Below, one piece after another: positions 44,558-54,717 of a DNA stretch of 64,000 nt (position 1 is its first letter; every line of letters begins with the position of its first letter). The DNA is from Mameliella sp. CS4 (lineage in GTDB: Bacteria; Pseudomonadota; Alphaproteobacteria; Rhodobacterales; Rhodobacteraceae). The stretch covers positions 1-64,000 of the forward strand of contig NZ_JAHXRQ010000011.1 of NCBI RefSeq assembly GCF_019392335.1, read 5' to 3'. The notes below the pieces were generated by a model that saw only the letters and a program-made list of their open reading frames with translations, was not told the origin of the DNA and did not search any database. Made by a program: the position numbers and the translations under genes.

Positions 44558-44989
44558 CTTTCCAGACTTGTTACGACCAAATTTATTTTGCCCCCCTTTC
44601 GATAAGACCAGCGGAGCTCGTCGCATGTTGCGTAGGTTTTTTCGGCAAACGCGGCAAACATCCGATGCTCGCCGTTGCAGCTTTTCACCGCGACCACAAA
44701 GCTCTAACAGCGGACATTGAGGCAACTGAGCCGAACAGTAACAAAGTCCCGCACATCGCTCGCTTGTGCGATCAAGCGCGAAGGTCCGCTCTGACGAGCC
44801 GGGTCGTGACGTGCGGTGTCCGCTTCGGGCTGCAACCGTCCGCCCGGCATGCCCTCCATGCGGATCCGCATGGCGCGCCCTCTCGCATTCCGACCACCGA
44901 TATGCTATGCGGACCGCTCAACAATGGAGGCCCCGATGGACCAGCACCTTTGAACCCCTGACATTTTCCCAGAGTTCAAAGGAGGCATC
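44558..44989. other. Gap between the phosphonate operon and the acetyltransferase
   Basis: No convincing gene in about 430 bases. The reading frames on both strands give low-quality protein. The only clear signal is AAAGGAGG just before the acetyltransferase ATG. The segment could contain remnants, but I recognise none. Confidence 0.4.
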
Positions 44990-45664
44990 ATGCCTGATCC
45001 ATCCATGCCGGGTCCTTCCATGCCCGCGCCCGACGCGGCCTTTCCCATCATCCTGCCCGACGGCAATCCGCATCGCGGCACGGTCTTTCTGAAAAACGTG
45101 ATCGACCACCCGCGGCTCGAGGTCGGCGACTACACCTATGCTTCGGACTTCGACCCGCCTCAGGACTGGGCGGCACGTCTGGCCCCCTACCTGTTTCCCT
45201 TCAGCCAGGAAACGCTGCGCATCGGCAAGTATTGCCAGATCGCCCACGGGGTCCGCTTTATCGGCAGTTCGGCCAATCACGCGACGGACGGGCTGACCAC
45301 CTTTCCCTTTGCGGTCTTCGACCCGTCGACCATGCTGGGCTACCAGCCCGACAGCCGCGACACGGTGATCGGACATGACGTCTGGCTGGGCTATGGCGCA
45401 ATGGTCCTGCCCGGCGCACGGATCGGCAATGGCGTCATCGTCGGTGCGGGCGCCGTGGTGCGCGGCACGATCCCGGATTACGCCGTCGTCACCGGCAACC
45501 CCGCGCAGGTGGTCAAGATGCGGTTTGCCCCGCAAGAGATCGAGACGCTCAACGCGCTGGGTTGGTGGGACTGGCCGCCGGACCTGGTCGCCCGGGCACG
45601 TCCAGCGCTCGAGGCCGGCGACGTCTCTGCATTGCAGCAAATGGCACCGGCCGGGGCCACCTGA
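44990..45664 (+). CDS. CatB-related (XAT-type) O-acetyltransferase
   Basis: A 224-residue left-handed beta-helix acetyltransferase: hexapeptide repeats around I-G-H-D-V-W-L-G-Y-G-A-M-V-L-P-G-A-R-I-G, the catalytic His in S-A-N-H-A-T-D, and V-T-G-N-P-A-Q-V-V near the end. The group includes chloramphenicol and streptogramin acetyltransferases, but chromosomal copies mostly have unknown substrates. The N-terminus has a Pro/Met-rich repeat (P-S-M-P-G-P-S-M-P). AAAGGAGG precedes the ATG. Confidence 0.88.
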   Translation: MPDPSMPGPSMPAPDAAFPIILPDGNPHRGTVFLKNVIDHPRLEVGDYTYASDFDPPQDWAARLAPYLFPFSQETLRIGKYCQIAHGVRFIGSSANHATDGLTTFPFAVFDPSTMLGYQPDSRDTVIGHDVWLGYGAMVLPGARIGNGVIVGAGAVVRGTIPDYAVVTGNPAQVVKMRFAPQEIETLNALGWWDWPPDLVARARPALEAGDVSALQQMAPAGAT

Positions 45665-45671
45665 ATGCGAA

Positions 45672-45697
45672 AAGGGCGCCCTTTCGCGGGCGCCCTT
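45672..45697 (+). terminator. Hairpin terminator after the acetyltransferase
   Basis: AAGGGCGCCC (45672-45681) pairs perfectly with GGGCGCCCTT (45688-45697) over the loop TTTCGC, eight bases after the stop. Confidence 0.7.
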
Positions 45698-45713
45698 ACC
45701 GAATTCTTACCGG

Positions 45714-45759
45714 TTTGTACAAAATGCTGAAATCGGCGTACGTTTTGTACAAAACGTAC
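45714..45759. repeat. 22-bp perfect palindrome plus a half-length copy
   Basis: 45738-45759 reads GTACGTTTTGT followed by its exact reverse complement. The core TTTGTACAAAA occurs a second time at 45714-45724, 24-25 bases upstream. The pair lies between convergent gene ends, where no promoter is expected. It resembles a dimeric-regulator operator, but no matching regulator is nearby. Confidence 0.6.
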
Positions 45760-45775
45760 ACGACGACGCCCGGTC

Positions 45776-47410
45776 TCAATGCCCTCCCAGGACACCCGTG
45801 CGAACGTGGTAATCGACCGCCAGCTCGTAATCCGGGTCGTCGTCACTATCGACCATCAGGTGCCCGGCCTTGTTCAACAGCTTGTGGCAATCCCGGCTCA
45901 GGTGACGCAACTTGATCCGCTTTCCGGCGTCCTCGTACTTGCCCGCGACCGCCTCGATCGCCTGCAAGGCCGACTGGTCGACCACCCGGCTTTCGTTGAA
46001 ATCCACGATCACCACGTCCGGGTCGTTCTCGACGTCAAACAGTTCCATGAACCCGTCGCTGGAGCCAAAGAACAACGGCCCCTGGATCTCGTAGACCTTG
46101 GCACCGAGGTCGGTGTGGGATTCCCGTGTCTTGGCATGGATGCGCCGCGCGTTGTTCCAGGCATAGGCCAGGGCCGAGACGATCACGCCGACGACAACCG
46201 CGACGGCAAGGTCTTCCATCACCGTGACGACCGTCACCAACAGGATGACAAAGGCGTCCATCAGCGGAACTTTCCTGAGAATTGTCAAAGAGTTCCAGGC
46301 GAATGTCCCGATCACCACCATGAACATCACGCCCACCAGCGCGGCCAGCGGGATCAGTTCGATCAACGGCGCGGCAAAGAGGATGAAGATCAGCAGAAAG
46401 AGCGCCGCCGCGATCCCCGCGATCCGCGTCCGCGCCCCGGATTTCACGTTGATCATCGACTGGCCGATCATCGCACAGCCGCCCATGCCGCCGAAAAAGC
46501 CGGTCAACACATTGGCCGCGCCCTGGGCGATACACTCCTGGCTGGCGCCGCCGCGCTTGCCCGTGATCTCGCCCACGAGGTTCAGGGTCAGCAGCGATTC
46601 AATCAGCCCGATGGCGGCCAGGATCACCGCATAAGGCAGAATGATTTCAAGCGTTTCCAGGTTCAGGGGCACAGAGGGAATGTGGAAGGGCGGCAAGCCC
46701 CCCTGGATCGAGGCCAGGTCGCCCACGCGCGGCACATCCAGCCCGAAGCCGATCACCAGCGCGGCCACGACAAAGATCCCCACCAACGGCGCGGGGACAA
46801 CCTTGCTGATCTTCGGCATGACCCAGATGATCGCCATGGTCAGCACCGTCAGCCCCAGCATCAGGTACAGCGGCATCCCCGAGAGCCATTCGCCCCCGCC
46901 CATGCCGTGGCCGGTATTTTCCATTGTTCCCGGGACCTTGAACTGGCCCAACTGGGCCAGGAAGATCACGATGGCCAGACCGTTCACAAAGCCCAGCATG
47001 ACCGGGTGCGGCACCAGCCGGATGAACTTGCCCCATTGCAGCACCCCGGCGACCACCTGCAAGATGCCCATCAGGACGACGGTCGCGAACAGGTATTCAA
47101 CCCCATGCTGCGCCACCAGCGCCACCATGACCACCGCCAGCGCCCCGGTCGCGCCAGAGATCATGCCCGGCCGCCCGCCGATCAACGCCGTCACCAGCCC
47201 CACGAGGAAGGCCGCGTAAAGCCCGACCAGCGGGTGTACCCCGGCGACAAAGGCAAAGGCCACCGCCTCGGGCACCAGCGCCAGCGCCACGGTCAGGCCC
47301 GCCAAGAGCTCGATCCGCCAACGGCCCGCCGTCAGCTTCTCGTCAGGCATCAGGGACAGGTCGGGCAATTCCACACGGTTGGCGAAACGCGCCAAAAGGG
47401 CTTTTTTCAT
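45776..47410 (-). CDS. SulP family anion transporter with STAS domain
   Basis: A 544-residue membrane protein: 12-14 helices from about residue 30 to 410 with the SulP marks V-A-L-A-L-V-P-E-A-V-A-F-A and G-M-G-G-C-A-M-I-G-Q-S, and a C-terminal STAS domain (V-V-I-V-D-F-N-E-S-R-V-V-D-Q-S-A). It imports sulfate, bicarbonate or another anion. Start ATG 47410 follows AAAGGAT. It is divergent from mtnP over 279 bases, in which I see nothing specific. Confidence 0.9.
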   Translation of the reverse strand: MKKALLARFANRVELPDLSLMPDEKLTAGRWRIELLAGLTVALALVPEAVAFAFVAGVHPLVGLYAAFLVGLVTALIGGRPGMISGATGALAVVMVALVAQHGVEYLFATVVLMGILQVVAGVLQWGKFIRLVPHPVMLGFVNGLAIVIFLAQLGQFKVPGTMENTGHGMGGGEWLSGMPLYLMLGLTVLTMAIIWVMPKISKVVPAPLVGIFVVAALVIGFGLDVPRVGDLASIQGGLPPFHIPSVPLNLETLEIILPYAVILAAIGLIESLLTLNLVGEITGKRGGASQECIAQGAANVLTGFFGGMGGCAMIGQSMINVKSGARTRIAGIAAALFLLIFILFAAPLIELIPLAALVGVMFMVVIGTFAWNSLTILRKVPLMDAFVILLVTVVTVMEDLAVAVVVGVIVSALAYAWNNARRIHAKTRESHTDLGAKVYEIQGPLFFGSSDGFMELFDVENDPDVVIVDFNESRVVDQSALQAIEAVAGKYEDAGKRIKLRHLSRDCHKLLNKAGHLMVDSDDDPDYELAVDYHVRTGVLGGH

Positions 47411-47689
47411 CGGGGATCCTTTCCTGGGCGCAGCATCGAGCGGCCTGTGGCCGCTAACGCCGCATCGCAGCATGTTCGCGATTCACGGCCTAATAGCGGA
47501 AGCTGGCCAAAGATGCACGGAATACTTCCGTATCCGCCCCTCCGGCGCGCGGGTATCCCACAGAGGCAACACCGACGGGATTGTATCACGAAACCCCGCT
47601 CAGGCGCTTGCCCTCGGACACGCATCGGGCACACTTCGAGCAAAGCGAAACACCGGGCGCCGGGACGCCACGCGAGGACGGGAATTGAC

Positions 47690-48571
<882 letters not shown>

Positions 48572-48580
48572 CGCCCGGCG

Positions 48581-49258
48581 ATGCTGCGATCTGCCCTCTT
48601 CTGCCTGGCACTTGCCCTGCCCTGCGCCGCCTCGGGGGCGGTGGACTATGTCGAAACCGACGGCCCGCTCAGCGACGAGGATTTCTACCGTCTCGTCGCC
48701 TGCGCGGCCCCCCCGGGCGAGGCCTGCCGCAAGGACATGGTGCACTGGCCCACCGACCGCCCCCTGCGGGTGCAGGTCGCACGGATCGACCGCGCCTTCC
48801 TGGGCGGGCGGCAGAAACGCGCCCGTGCCGCGCTGAAACGCGCAATCCAGTACATCAACCGCGCCGGTGCCGGGATTTCGCTCCGTGAGGTCTCCGCGGA
48901 CGCCGAGGCGGACATCCGGATCTATCTGGTCGATACGGACGGCTCCACGCCGATCAGCGGCACCGGGATCAAGGGCGTGGACGGCATGACCGTCACCGGC
49001 GCGCGGGTCATCGTCTGGTCTCGCAGCGACACACATGTGATCCAGCGCGCGCGCATCATCTTCGGCACGCGGCTGGACATCCGCCACTACGAATCCGCCA
49101 TGATCGAGGAGCTGACCCAGGCCCTGGGCCTGTTGACGGATATCCGCAATCCCGCTTATCTCGGCAGGTCGATCTTTTCGCAGGATGACAACCAGTCCAA
49201 GGATCTCGGTCCGCAGGATCTCAAGGCCCTGCGCCGGCATTATCCGCCACGGGAGTAA
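48581..49258 (+). CDS. DUF2927 family secreted protein
   Basis: A 225-residue protein with a signal peptide (1-19) and the DUF2927 pattern: V-x-V-x-R-I-D in the N-terminal part, A-D-I-R-I-Y-L-V-D, and M-I-E-E-L-T-Q-A-L-G-L-L-T-D followed by N-P-A-Y. The E-E-L-T-Q-A-L-G-L segment aligns with the zinc helix of metallopeptidases, but the HExxH histidines are absent. It starts nine bases after the mtnP stop and may be co-transcribed. Confidence 0.8.
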   Translation: MLRSALFCLALALPCAASGAVDYVETDGPLSDEDFYRLVACAAPPGEACRKDMVHWPTDRPLRVQVARIDRAFLGGRQKRARAALKRAIQYINRAGAGISLREVSADAEADIRIYLVDTDGSTPISGTGIKGVDGMTVTGARVIVWSRSDTHVIQRARIIFGTRLDIRHYESAMIEELTQALGLLTDIRNPAYLGRSIFSQDDNQSKDLGPQDLKALRRHYPPRE

Positions 49259-49262
49259 CCTC

Positions 49263-49883
49263 ATGGAGCTTCAGCTCTGGCTGGCCTTCGTCGCCGCCTC
49301 CACCGCCCTCCTGCTGATCCCCGGCCCCACGGTGCTGCTGGTCCTGTCCTATGCGCTCAGCAAGGGCCGGTCGGTGGCCATTGCCTCTGCCGCGGGTGTC
49401 GCGAGCGGGGATTTCATCGCCATGAGCCTGTCGCTGGCGGGTCTCGGTGCGCTGATCGCCGCCTCGGCGACGCTGTTCACGGTGCTGAAATGGGTCGGCG
49501 CGGCCTATCTCATCTGGCTGGGGATCAAGCTGATCCGCTCTGCCCCGGGTGAGGGGCTGGCCCTGCCCGACAGTGGCGTGACCGCGCGCGGTGTCTACGC
49601 CCACAATCTTGCCGTGACCGCGCTGAACCCGAAAAGCATCGCCTTCTTCATCGCCTTCGTGCCGCAGTTCGTCACCCCCGAGGCGCCGCTCCTGCCGCAG
49701 TTCGCGATCCTGGTGGCGACCTTCGTCACCCTGGCCGCAATCAACGCGCTCGCCTATGCACTGGCGGCGGACCGGCTGCGGCGCATGATCCAGCGCCCTT
49801 CGATCCTGGCCTGGCTGACCCGTGCGGGCGGTGCGACGCTGATCGGGATGGGCGTGCTGACGGCAACACTGCGCCGCACCTGA
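49263..49883 (+). CDS. LysE/RhtB family exporter
   Basis: A 206-residue inner-membrane protein with five or six helices and the family pattern [11 protein letters not shown] and G-V-A-S-G-D-F near the N-terminus, then N-P-K-S-I-A-F-F. It would export an amino acid or related metabolite. The ATG follows the DUF2927 stop by four bases with GGGAG upstream. Confidence 0.88.
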   Translation: MELQLWLAFVAASTALLLIPGPTVLLVLSYALSKGRSVAIASAAGVASGDFIAMSLSLAGLGALIAASATLFTVLKWVGAAYLIWLGIKLIRSAPGEGLALPDSGVTARGVYAHNLAVTALNPKSIAFFIAFVPQFVTPEAPLLPQFAILVATFVTLAAINALAYALAADRLRRMIQRPSILAWLTRAGGATLIGMGVLTATLRRT

Positions 49884-49965
49884 CACGGGTCCTGCGGGCA
49901 GAAGGCTTGCACAGGCGGCCGCTCCCGCGCTACCGCAGTCTGGCGTTTCAACCGGGGACCGTTCC

Positions 49966-50505
49966 ATGCCGCGCAAGACAGAGATCAAGGACTACATCCG
50001 GACCATCGTCGATTTCCCGCACGAGGGGATCATGTTCCGGGATGTCACCACGCTGTTTGCGGATCCGCGCGGCTTTCGCATGGCCATCGACCAGCTCCTG
50101 CACCCCTATGCCGGGGTCCGCTTCGACAAGGTCGTGGGGCTGGAGGCGCGCGGCTTCATCCTCGGCGGCGCCGTGGCGCATCAACTCTCCGCCGGTTTCG
50201 TGCCGATCCGCAAGAAGGGCAAGCTGCCCGGCGCAGTCATCTCCGAGGACTACCAGCTGGAATATGGCGAAGCCGTGGTCGAGATCCACGACGACGCGAT
50301 CGAGGCGGGCGAAAAGGTGCTGCTGGTCGATGATCTGCTGGCCACCGGCGGCACGGCCGAGGCCGGGATCAAGCTGGTCGAACGGCTGGGCGGCGAGATC
50401 ATCGGCTGCGCCTTCGTGATCGACCTGCCCGACCTGGGCGGCCGCAAGCGGCTCGAGGCGATGGACATGGACGTGCACGCCCTCTGCGCCTTCGAAGGCC
50501 TCTGA
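49966..50505 (+). CDS. apt: Adenine phosphoribosyltransferase
   Basis: A 179-residue APRT making AMP from adenine and PRPP. Signature [14 protein letters not shown] (PRPP loop) and [14 protein letters not shown] near the start are present; length is standard. With mtnP upstream it completes adenine recovery from methylthioadenosine. Confidence 0.95.
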   Translation: MPRKTEIKDYIRTIVDFPHEGIMFRDVTTLFADPRGFRMAIDQLLHPYAGVRFDKVVGLEARGFILGGAVAHQLSAGFVPIRKKGKLPGAVISEDYQLEYGEAVVEIHDDAIEAGEKVLLVDDLLATGGTAEAGIKLVERLGGEIIGCAFVIDLPDLGGRKRLEAMDMDVHALCAFEGL

Positions 50506-50524
50506 CACCGGGCGCCCCAACAGG

Positions 50525-50600
50525 TTTCTTTGGGCCGAAAATACCTCCGGGGGAGCGCCGCAGGCGCGGGGGCAGAGCCCCCTGCCGGAGAACGGCGCGC
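50525..50600 (+). repeat. Dispersed AAATACTC-type element (variant, copy 4) with hairpin
   Basis: TTTCTTTGGGCCG then AAAATACCTCCGGGGGAG, followed by GGGGGCAGAGCCCCC, between the convergent apt and phaZ genes. It matches the other three copies more loosely (one inserted C, altered T-rich part). The hairpin may serve as terminator. Confidence 0.45.
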
Positions 50601-50665
50601 GTGCCGCGCAAGGACGACAGGAAAAGCGCGCGCCCGCAGGCGCGCACAATTGGATCACGGATCGG

Positions 50666-51946
50666 TCAGCGGTGATCGGCCAGGTTCACGGGCACGGCTG
50701 CGGGGCCTTTCGACTGCCCCGAATTGGCATCGATGAATTCCAGCACCAGCGGACGGATGTTGTTGCGCCAGCTCTTGCCGGCAAAGATACCGTAGTGCCC
50801 CGCCCCCGGCTCCAGGTGGCTGGCCTTCTTCTCGTCCGGCAGGCCGGTGCAGAGATCCAGTGCGGCCACGCATTGGCCGGGCGCCGAAATATCGTCCTTC
50901 GCGCCCTCGACGGTCTTGACCGCGACACTGGTGATCTTGCCGATGTCCACCTTGTGCCCGTCCACCACGAATTCATTCTTGGCGATTTCGCCCTTTTTGA
51001 AGATCCGCTCGACCGTCGAGAGATAGAACTCCGCCGGCATGTCCATGACCGCCAGGTATTCGTCGTAGAACCGGTTGTGCGCGTCATGGTCCGAGGCCTC
51101 GCCCCGGGCCACGCGGACGATCTGGTCACGGAAGGCGGCGGAGTGCCGGTCGGCGTTCATCGACATGAAAGAGGCCAGTTGCAACAGGCCCGGATAGACC
51201 ATCCGCCCCACGCCCTTGCACTTGAAGCCCACGCGCTGGATCATCGTCTCTTCCAGCTGGCCCATCGTCACCCGCGCGCCGAAATCGGTCACATCGGTGG
51301 GGGTGGCATCGGGGTCGATCGGCCCGCCGATCAGGGTCAGGGTGCGCGGCTGCGCCTCCGGATCCAGCTCGGCCAGATAGGCCGTGGCCGCCAGGGTCAG
51401 CGGCGCCGGCTGGCACACGGCGATGACATGCGTGTCGGGACCCATGTGCCGCATGAAGTCCATCAGGTAGAGCGTGTAGTCCTCGATATCGAACTTGCCC
51501 GCCGAGACCGGGATGTCGCGCGCATTGTGCCAGTCCGTGACATAGACTTCGCAATTCACGATAAGCGACTTGACGGTCGAGCGGAGCAGTGTGGCATAGT
51601 GGCCCGACATGGGCGCGACCAGCAGGATCTTCCGCGGCTGTTCCTCGCGCCCGGAGACGTTGAAATGGATCAGGTTGCCAAAGGGTTTTTCCACCACGGT
51701 GGCGACGTCGACGAGGTGATCCTTGCCGTCCTCGCAGGTGAACGTGCGGATCCCCCAGTCGGGCTTGACCACCATGCGCTCAAAAGTGCGTTCCGTCACG
51801 GCACCCCATGCCGCCATCCACTCCAGCGCGGGGTTGGGAAAAGCCGAGAAAAGCGGGTAAGAGGCCATCGTCCGCGCCGTCGCCCCCATCCAGGCGTTGG
51901 TGTTGCGGATGCTTTCCATCAAATCATACGTCGCCATGTAGCGCAC
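50666..51946 (-). CDS. phaZ: Intracellular polyhydroxybutyrate depolymerase
   Basis: A 426-residue depolymerase of the Cys-nucleophile type (Cys178 in H-V-I-A-V-C-Q-P-A). It has no signal peptide. It releases 3-hydroxybutyrate from stored granules. The GTG at 51946 lies seven bases after AAAGGAG; an ATG nine bases in is less well spaced. It is divergent from phaC, the usual alphaproteobacterial layout. Confidence 0.92.
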   Translation of the reverse strand: MRYMATYDLMESIRNTNAWMGATARTMASYPLFSAFPNPALEWMAAWGAVTERTFERMVVKPDWGIRTFTCEDGKDHLVDVATVVEKPFGNLIHFNVSGREEQPRKILLVAPMSGHYATLLRSTVKSLIVNCEVYVTDWHNARDIPVSAGKFDIEDYTLYLMDFMRHMGPDTHVIAVCQPAPLTLAATAYLAELDPEAQPRTLTLIGGPIDPDATPTDVTDFGARVTMGQLEETMIQRVGFKCKGVGRMVYPGLLQLASFMSMNADRHSAAFRDQIVRVARGEASDHDAHNRFYDEYLAVMDMPAEFYLSTVERIFKKGEIAKNEFVVDGHKVDIGKITSVAVKTVEGAKDDISAPGQCVAALDLCTGLPDEKKASHLEPGAGHYGIFAGKSWRNNIRPLVLEFIDANSGQSKGPAAVPVNLADHR

Positions 51947-52077
51947 GACAGCACTCCTTTTGTTTCGCGGGGTCAGCGGCTAGCCGCGCACCCAGGCCCG
52001 AGCCAATTCGTCGCTTTGCCCCCCGAAACCCACGACGGTATTTCTGCAGTTGCGAAGGATAGGGGGATTTGTTTCCA

Positions 52078-53880
52078 ATGACAACAAACGAGGTTGCCGC
52101 AGGCGAAAGCCGTGCGCGGCTAGAGGAGAACCTTGAACGCGTCGAGGAACTGAGCAAGCGACTTGTCTCGGCCCTGACCCGACGCCATCCGACGCCGCAG
52201 GCGCTGAACGGCCCCGACCACGCGCTTTATACCAAGGCCGCCCAGGCCTACATGCAGGAGTGGATGACCAACCCGGCCAAGCTGATCGAACAGCAGGTCA
52301 GTTTCTGGGGCAAGACCGTCACCACCTTTGTCGAAGCGCAGCAACAGCTTGCGCGCGGCAAGCTGAGCGCCCCGGAAAACCCCGGCGCCCCGGACAAGCG
52401 GTTCAAGAACCCGCTGTGGGACAGCCATCCCTATTTCAACTACGTCAAGCAGCAGTACCTCATAAACGCCAACGCCATCCGCGATGCCATCGACGCGATC
52501 GAGGACATGGACGAAAAGGAAAAGCGGCGCCTGCGCTATTTCAGCCAGCAGATCGTCGACATGTTCGCGCCGACCAATTTCCTGGCCACCAACCCCGATG
52601 CCTTGATGAAGGCGGTCGAAACCGAGGGCGAAAGCCTGGTGCGCGGGCTGGAAAACCTGGTCAGCGACCTTGAGGCCAACAACGGCGAACTTGTGGTGCG
52701 GCTGGCCGATGACAGCGCCTTCGAGATCGGCGAGAACATCGCCACCGCCCAGGGTGAGGTGATCTATCGCAACCGGATGATGGAGATCATCCAGTACAGC
52801 CCGACGACCGAACAGGTCTACGACACCCCTGTCGTGCTGTTTCCGCCCTGGATCAACAAGTTCTACATCCTTGACCTGAAGCCGCAGAACAGCCTGATCC
52901 GCTGGGTCGTCGACCAGGGCTATACCCTGTTCGTGGTCAGCTGGATCAACCCGGACGGCAAGTACCGCGACGTGGGACTCGAGGAATATGTCGATGAGGG
53001 GTTCCTCAAGGCGATCGAGGTCACAAAGGAGATCTGCGGGACCGAAAAGGTCAACGCTGTCGGCTATTGCATCGCCGGAACGACGCTCAGCCTGACGCTG
53101 TCGCTGATGAAGAAACGCGGCGACAAATCGGTGAAATCGGCCACCTTCTTTACCGCGTTGACCGATTTCAGCGACCAGGGGGAATTCACGCCCTTCCTGC
53201 AAGACGATTTCGCCGACGGGATCGAACAGGAGATCGACCAGGAAGGCATCCTGCCGTCCTTCATCATGGCGCGCACCTTTTCCTTCCTGCGCTCGAACGA
53301 CCTGATCTACGGCCCCGCGATTCGATCCTACATGATGGGGGAAACGCCACCTGCCTTCGATCTGCTTTACTGGAACGGCGATGGCGCCAATCTGCCGGGG
53401 CGGATGTTCAGCCAGTACCTGCGCGGGCTCTGCCAGCGCAACGAATTCGCCGAGGGCACATTTGAGATGTTCGGGGAAAAGCTGAGCGTCAAGGACGTGG
53501 ACGTGCCACTGATGTCCATCGCCGCCGAGACCGATCACATTGCCGCGGCGCGCGACGTCTATCGCGGCGTGCAGATGATGGGATCGCGGTCCAAGCAGTT
53601 CGTCGTCGGCCAGTCCGGCCATATCGCCGGCATCGTCAATCCGCCGTCAAAGGGCAAATACGGTCACTACGTCAACGACGACCTCACGGGCGATTACGAC
53701 ACCTGGAGAGAGGCCGCCGAGTTCCACGAGGGCTCTTGGTGGCCGCACTGGGAAGGCTGGCTGCGCAAGCGGTCGGGCAAGAAGGTCCCCGCGCGTGAGC
53801 CTGGCGATTCGGGCTACGCGCCGCTGGCGCCCGCCCCGGGCACCTATGTAAAGCTGAAGGCGGCCCAGCAAAACCAGTGA
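52078..53880 (+). CDS. phaC: Class I poly(3-hydroxyalkanoate) synthase
   Basis: A 600-residue synthase that polymerises 3-hydroxyacyl-CoA at the granule surface. The lipase-like box is G-Y-C-I-A-G (Cys331), with the Asp in A-A-E-T-D-H-I-A-A and His in G-Q-S-G-H-I-A-G-I-V-N-P-P. I use ATG 52078; a TTG nine bases upstream is nearer to GGGGG. The C-terminus has a Pro-rich tail. Confidence 0.95.
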   Translation: MTTNEVAAGESRARLEENLERVEELSKRLVSALTRRHPTPQALNGPDHALYTKAAQAYMQEWMTNPAKLIEQQVSFWGKTVTTFVEAQQQLARGKLSAPENPGAPDKRFKNPLWDSHPYFNYVKQQYLINANAIRDAIDAIEDMDEKEKRRLRYFSQQIVDMFAPTNFLATNPDALMKAVETEGESLVRGLENLVSDLEANNGELVVRLADDSAFEIGENIATAQGEVIYRNRMMEIIQYSPTTEQVYDTPVVLFPPWINKFYILDLKPQNSLIRWVVDQGYTLFVVSWINPDGKYRDVGLEEYVDEGFLKAIEVTKEICGTEKVNAVGYCIAGTTLSLTLSLMKKRGDKSVKSATFFTALTDFSDQGEFTPFLQDDFADGIEQEIDQEGILPSFIMARTFSFLRSNDLIYGPAIRSYMMGETPPAFDLLYWNGDGANLPGRMFSQYLRGLCQRNEFAEGTFEMFGEKLSVKDVDVPLMSIAAETDHIAAARDVYRGVQMMGSRSKQFVVGQSGHIAGIVNPPSKGKYGHYVNDDLTGDYDTWREAAEFHEGSWWPHWEGWLRKRSGKKVPAREPGDSGYAPLAPAPGTYVKLKAAQQNQ

Positions 53881-53895
53881 CTTGTCAGTGACATG

Positions 53896-53934
53896 CTGCG
53901 GCGCAGAAATTTTCCTTGAAATGCCGCGTCGCAG
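53896..53934 (+). promoter_or_regulatory. Two PhaR boxes upstream of the first phasin gene
   Basis: CTGC-GGC-GCAG (53896-53906) is an exact CTGC-N3-GCAG site as known for PhaR of Paracoccus, and CCGC-GTC-GCAG (53924-53934) is a one-mismatch copy 28 bases on. PhaR would repress phaP until polymer titrates it away. Confidence 0.75.
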
Positions 53935-54004
53935 CATGCATATTCCAGTCAGTTGCTGAACGACGGGGCGGGCCCGGGGCAGCAAAAGACAAGGATTGAC
54001 TGAG

Positions 54005-54454
54005 ATGGCACAGACCCAGGACATCACCGCGATGATGAAAGAGATGATGGGCGCATTCCCCGTGGACACGAAAGCCATGGAAGACGCGTTCAAAACCACC
54101 GCGACCATGAATGAAAAGCTGTCGGCGGTTGCTCTGGAAGCCGCCGGTAAGTCGACCGAGCTGTCGGCCACCTGGACCAAAGACACCCTGTCCAAACTGG
54201 CAGACATGTCGAAAGCCAAGGCAGAGCCGGCCGACTACGCAAAAGCGATCACCGATTTCGCATCGGGTCAGGCCGAAGTGGCAGCCGAGAACATGGCCGC
54301 CTTCGCCGAGATCGCCAAGAAAGTTCAGATGGACACCGTCGAGCTGCTGATGGCAGCCGGCAAGGACTTCTCCGAGGACGCGACCGCGGCCGTAAAGAAG
54401 GCCACTGACGAGATGACCGCGACCGCCAAGAAGGCAACCGCCGCGGCCAAGTAA
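54005..54454 (+). CDS. phaP: Phasin PhaP, first copy
   Basis: A 149-residue phasin: helical, Ala/Lys/Glu/Thr-rich, coating polyhydroxybutyrate granules. It contains the phasin core A-E-P-A-D-Y-A-K-A-I-T-D-F-A-S-G-Q and F-A-E-I-A-K-K-V-Q-M-D-T-V-E-L and ends in K-K-A-T-A-A-A-K. ATG 54005 is nine bases after AAGGA. It is very similar to the next gene, so the two arose by tandem duplication. Confidence 0.92.
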   Translation: MAQTQDITAMMKEMMGAFPVDTKAMEDAFKTTATMNEKLSAVALEAAGKSTELSATWTKDTLSKLADMSKAKAEPADYAKAITDFASGQAEVAAENMAAFAEIAKKVQMDTVELLMAAGKDFSEDATAAVKKATDEMTATAKKATAAAK

Positions 54455-54510
54455 TCGGTTTCGACCGAAAGATTTTGCGCCCTCTCCTCCCAAATTTGGC
54501 GCAATATCCT

Positions 54511-54545
54511 GGGGCAGGATCTTCGGATCCTGCCCCTTTTTCTTT
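54511..54545 (+). terminator. Terminator of phasin copy 1
   Basis: GGGGCAGGATC-TTCG-GATCCTGCCCC followed by TTTTTCTTT, a textbook factor-independent terminator. The same stem, shorter by one pair, follows the second phasin gene. Confidence 0.92.
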
Positions 54546-54608
54546 GCCTGACAGGAACTTGCCATTTGCCTATTTATGCCTGCGACAGGGGGTGCGACAT
54601 AATTTTTG

Positions 54609-54648
54609 CTGCAGCGCAGCAGAAAAATCTTGAAATGCTGCGATGCAG
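54609..54648 (+). promoter_or_regulatory. Two PhaR boxes upstream of the second phasin gene
   Basis: CTGC-AGC-GCAG (54609-54619) and CTGC-GAT-GCAG (54638-54648), both exact CTGC-N3-GCAG sites 29 bases apart. The flanking AAATxTTGAAATG is shared with the sites before the first phasin gene. Confidence 0.8.
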
Positions 54649-54717
54649 CATCCATCTTTGGGTCAGTGAACACAGACCGCCGGAAACGGCGCAACATTGA
54701 AAGAAGGATCAAGACAG

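Noticed and set aside
44554..44961. Open frames in the gap after the phosphonate operon
   Set aside because: No ribosome binding site, no recognisable domain and poor coding character in every frame.
45779..47689. Very long plus-strand open frame running opposite the SulP gene into mtnP
   Set aside because: The translation is His/Asp/Arg/Gln-rich without any domain, as expected from the antisense of a GC-rich membrane-protein gene. Only the part from 47690 is real (mtnP).
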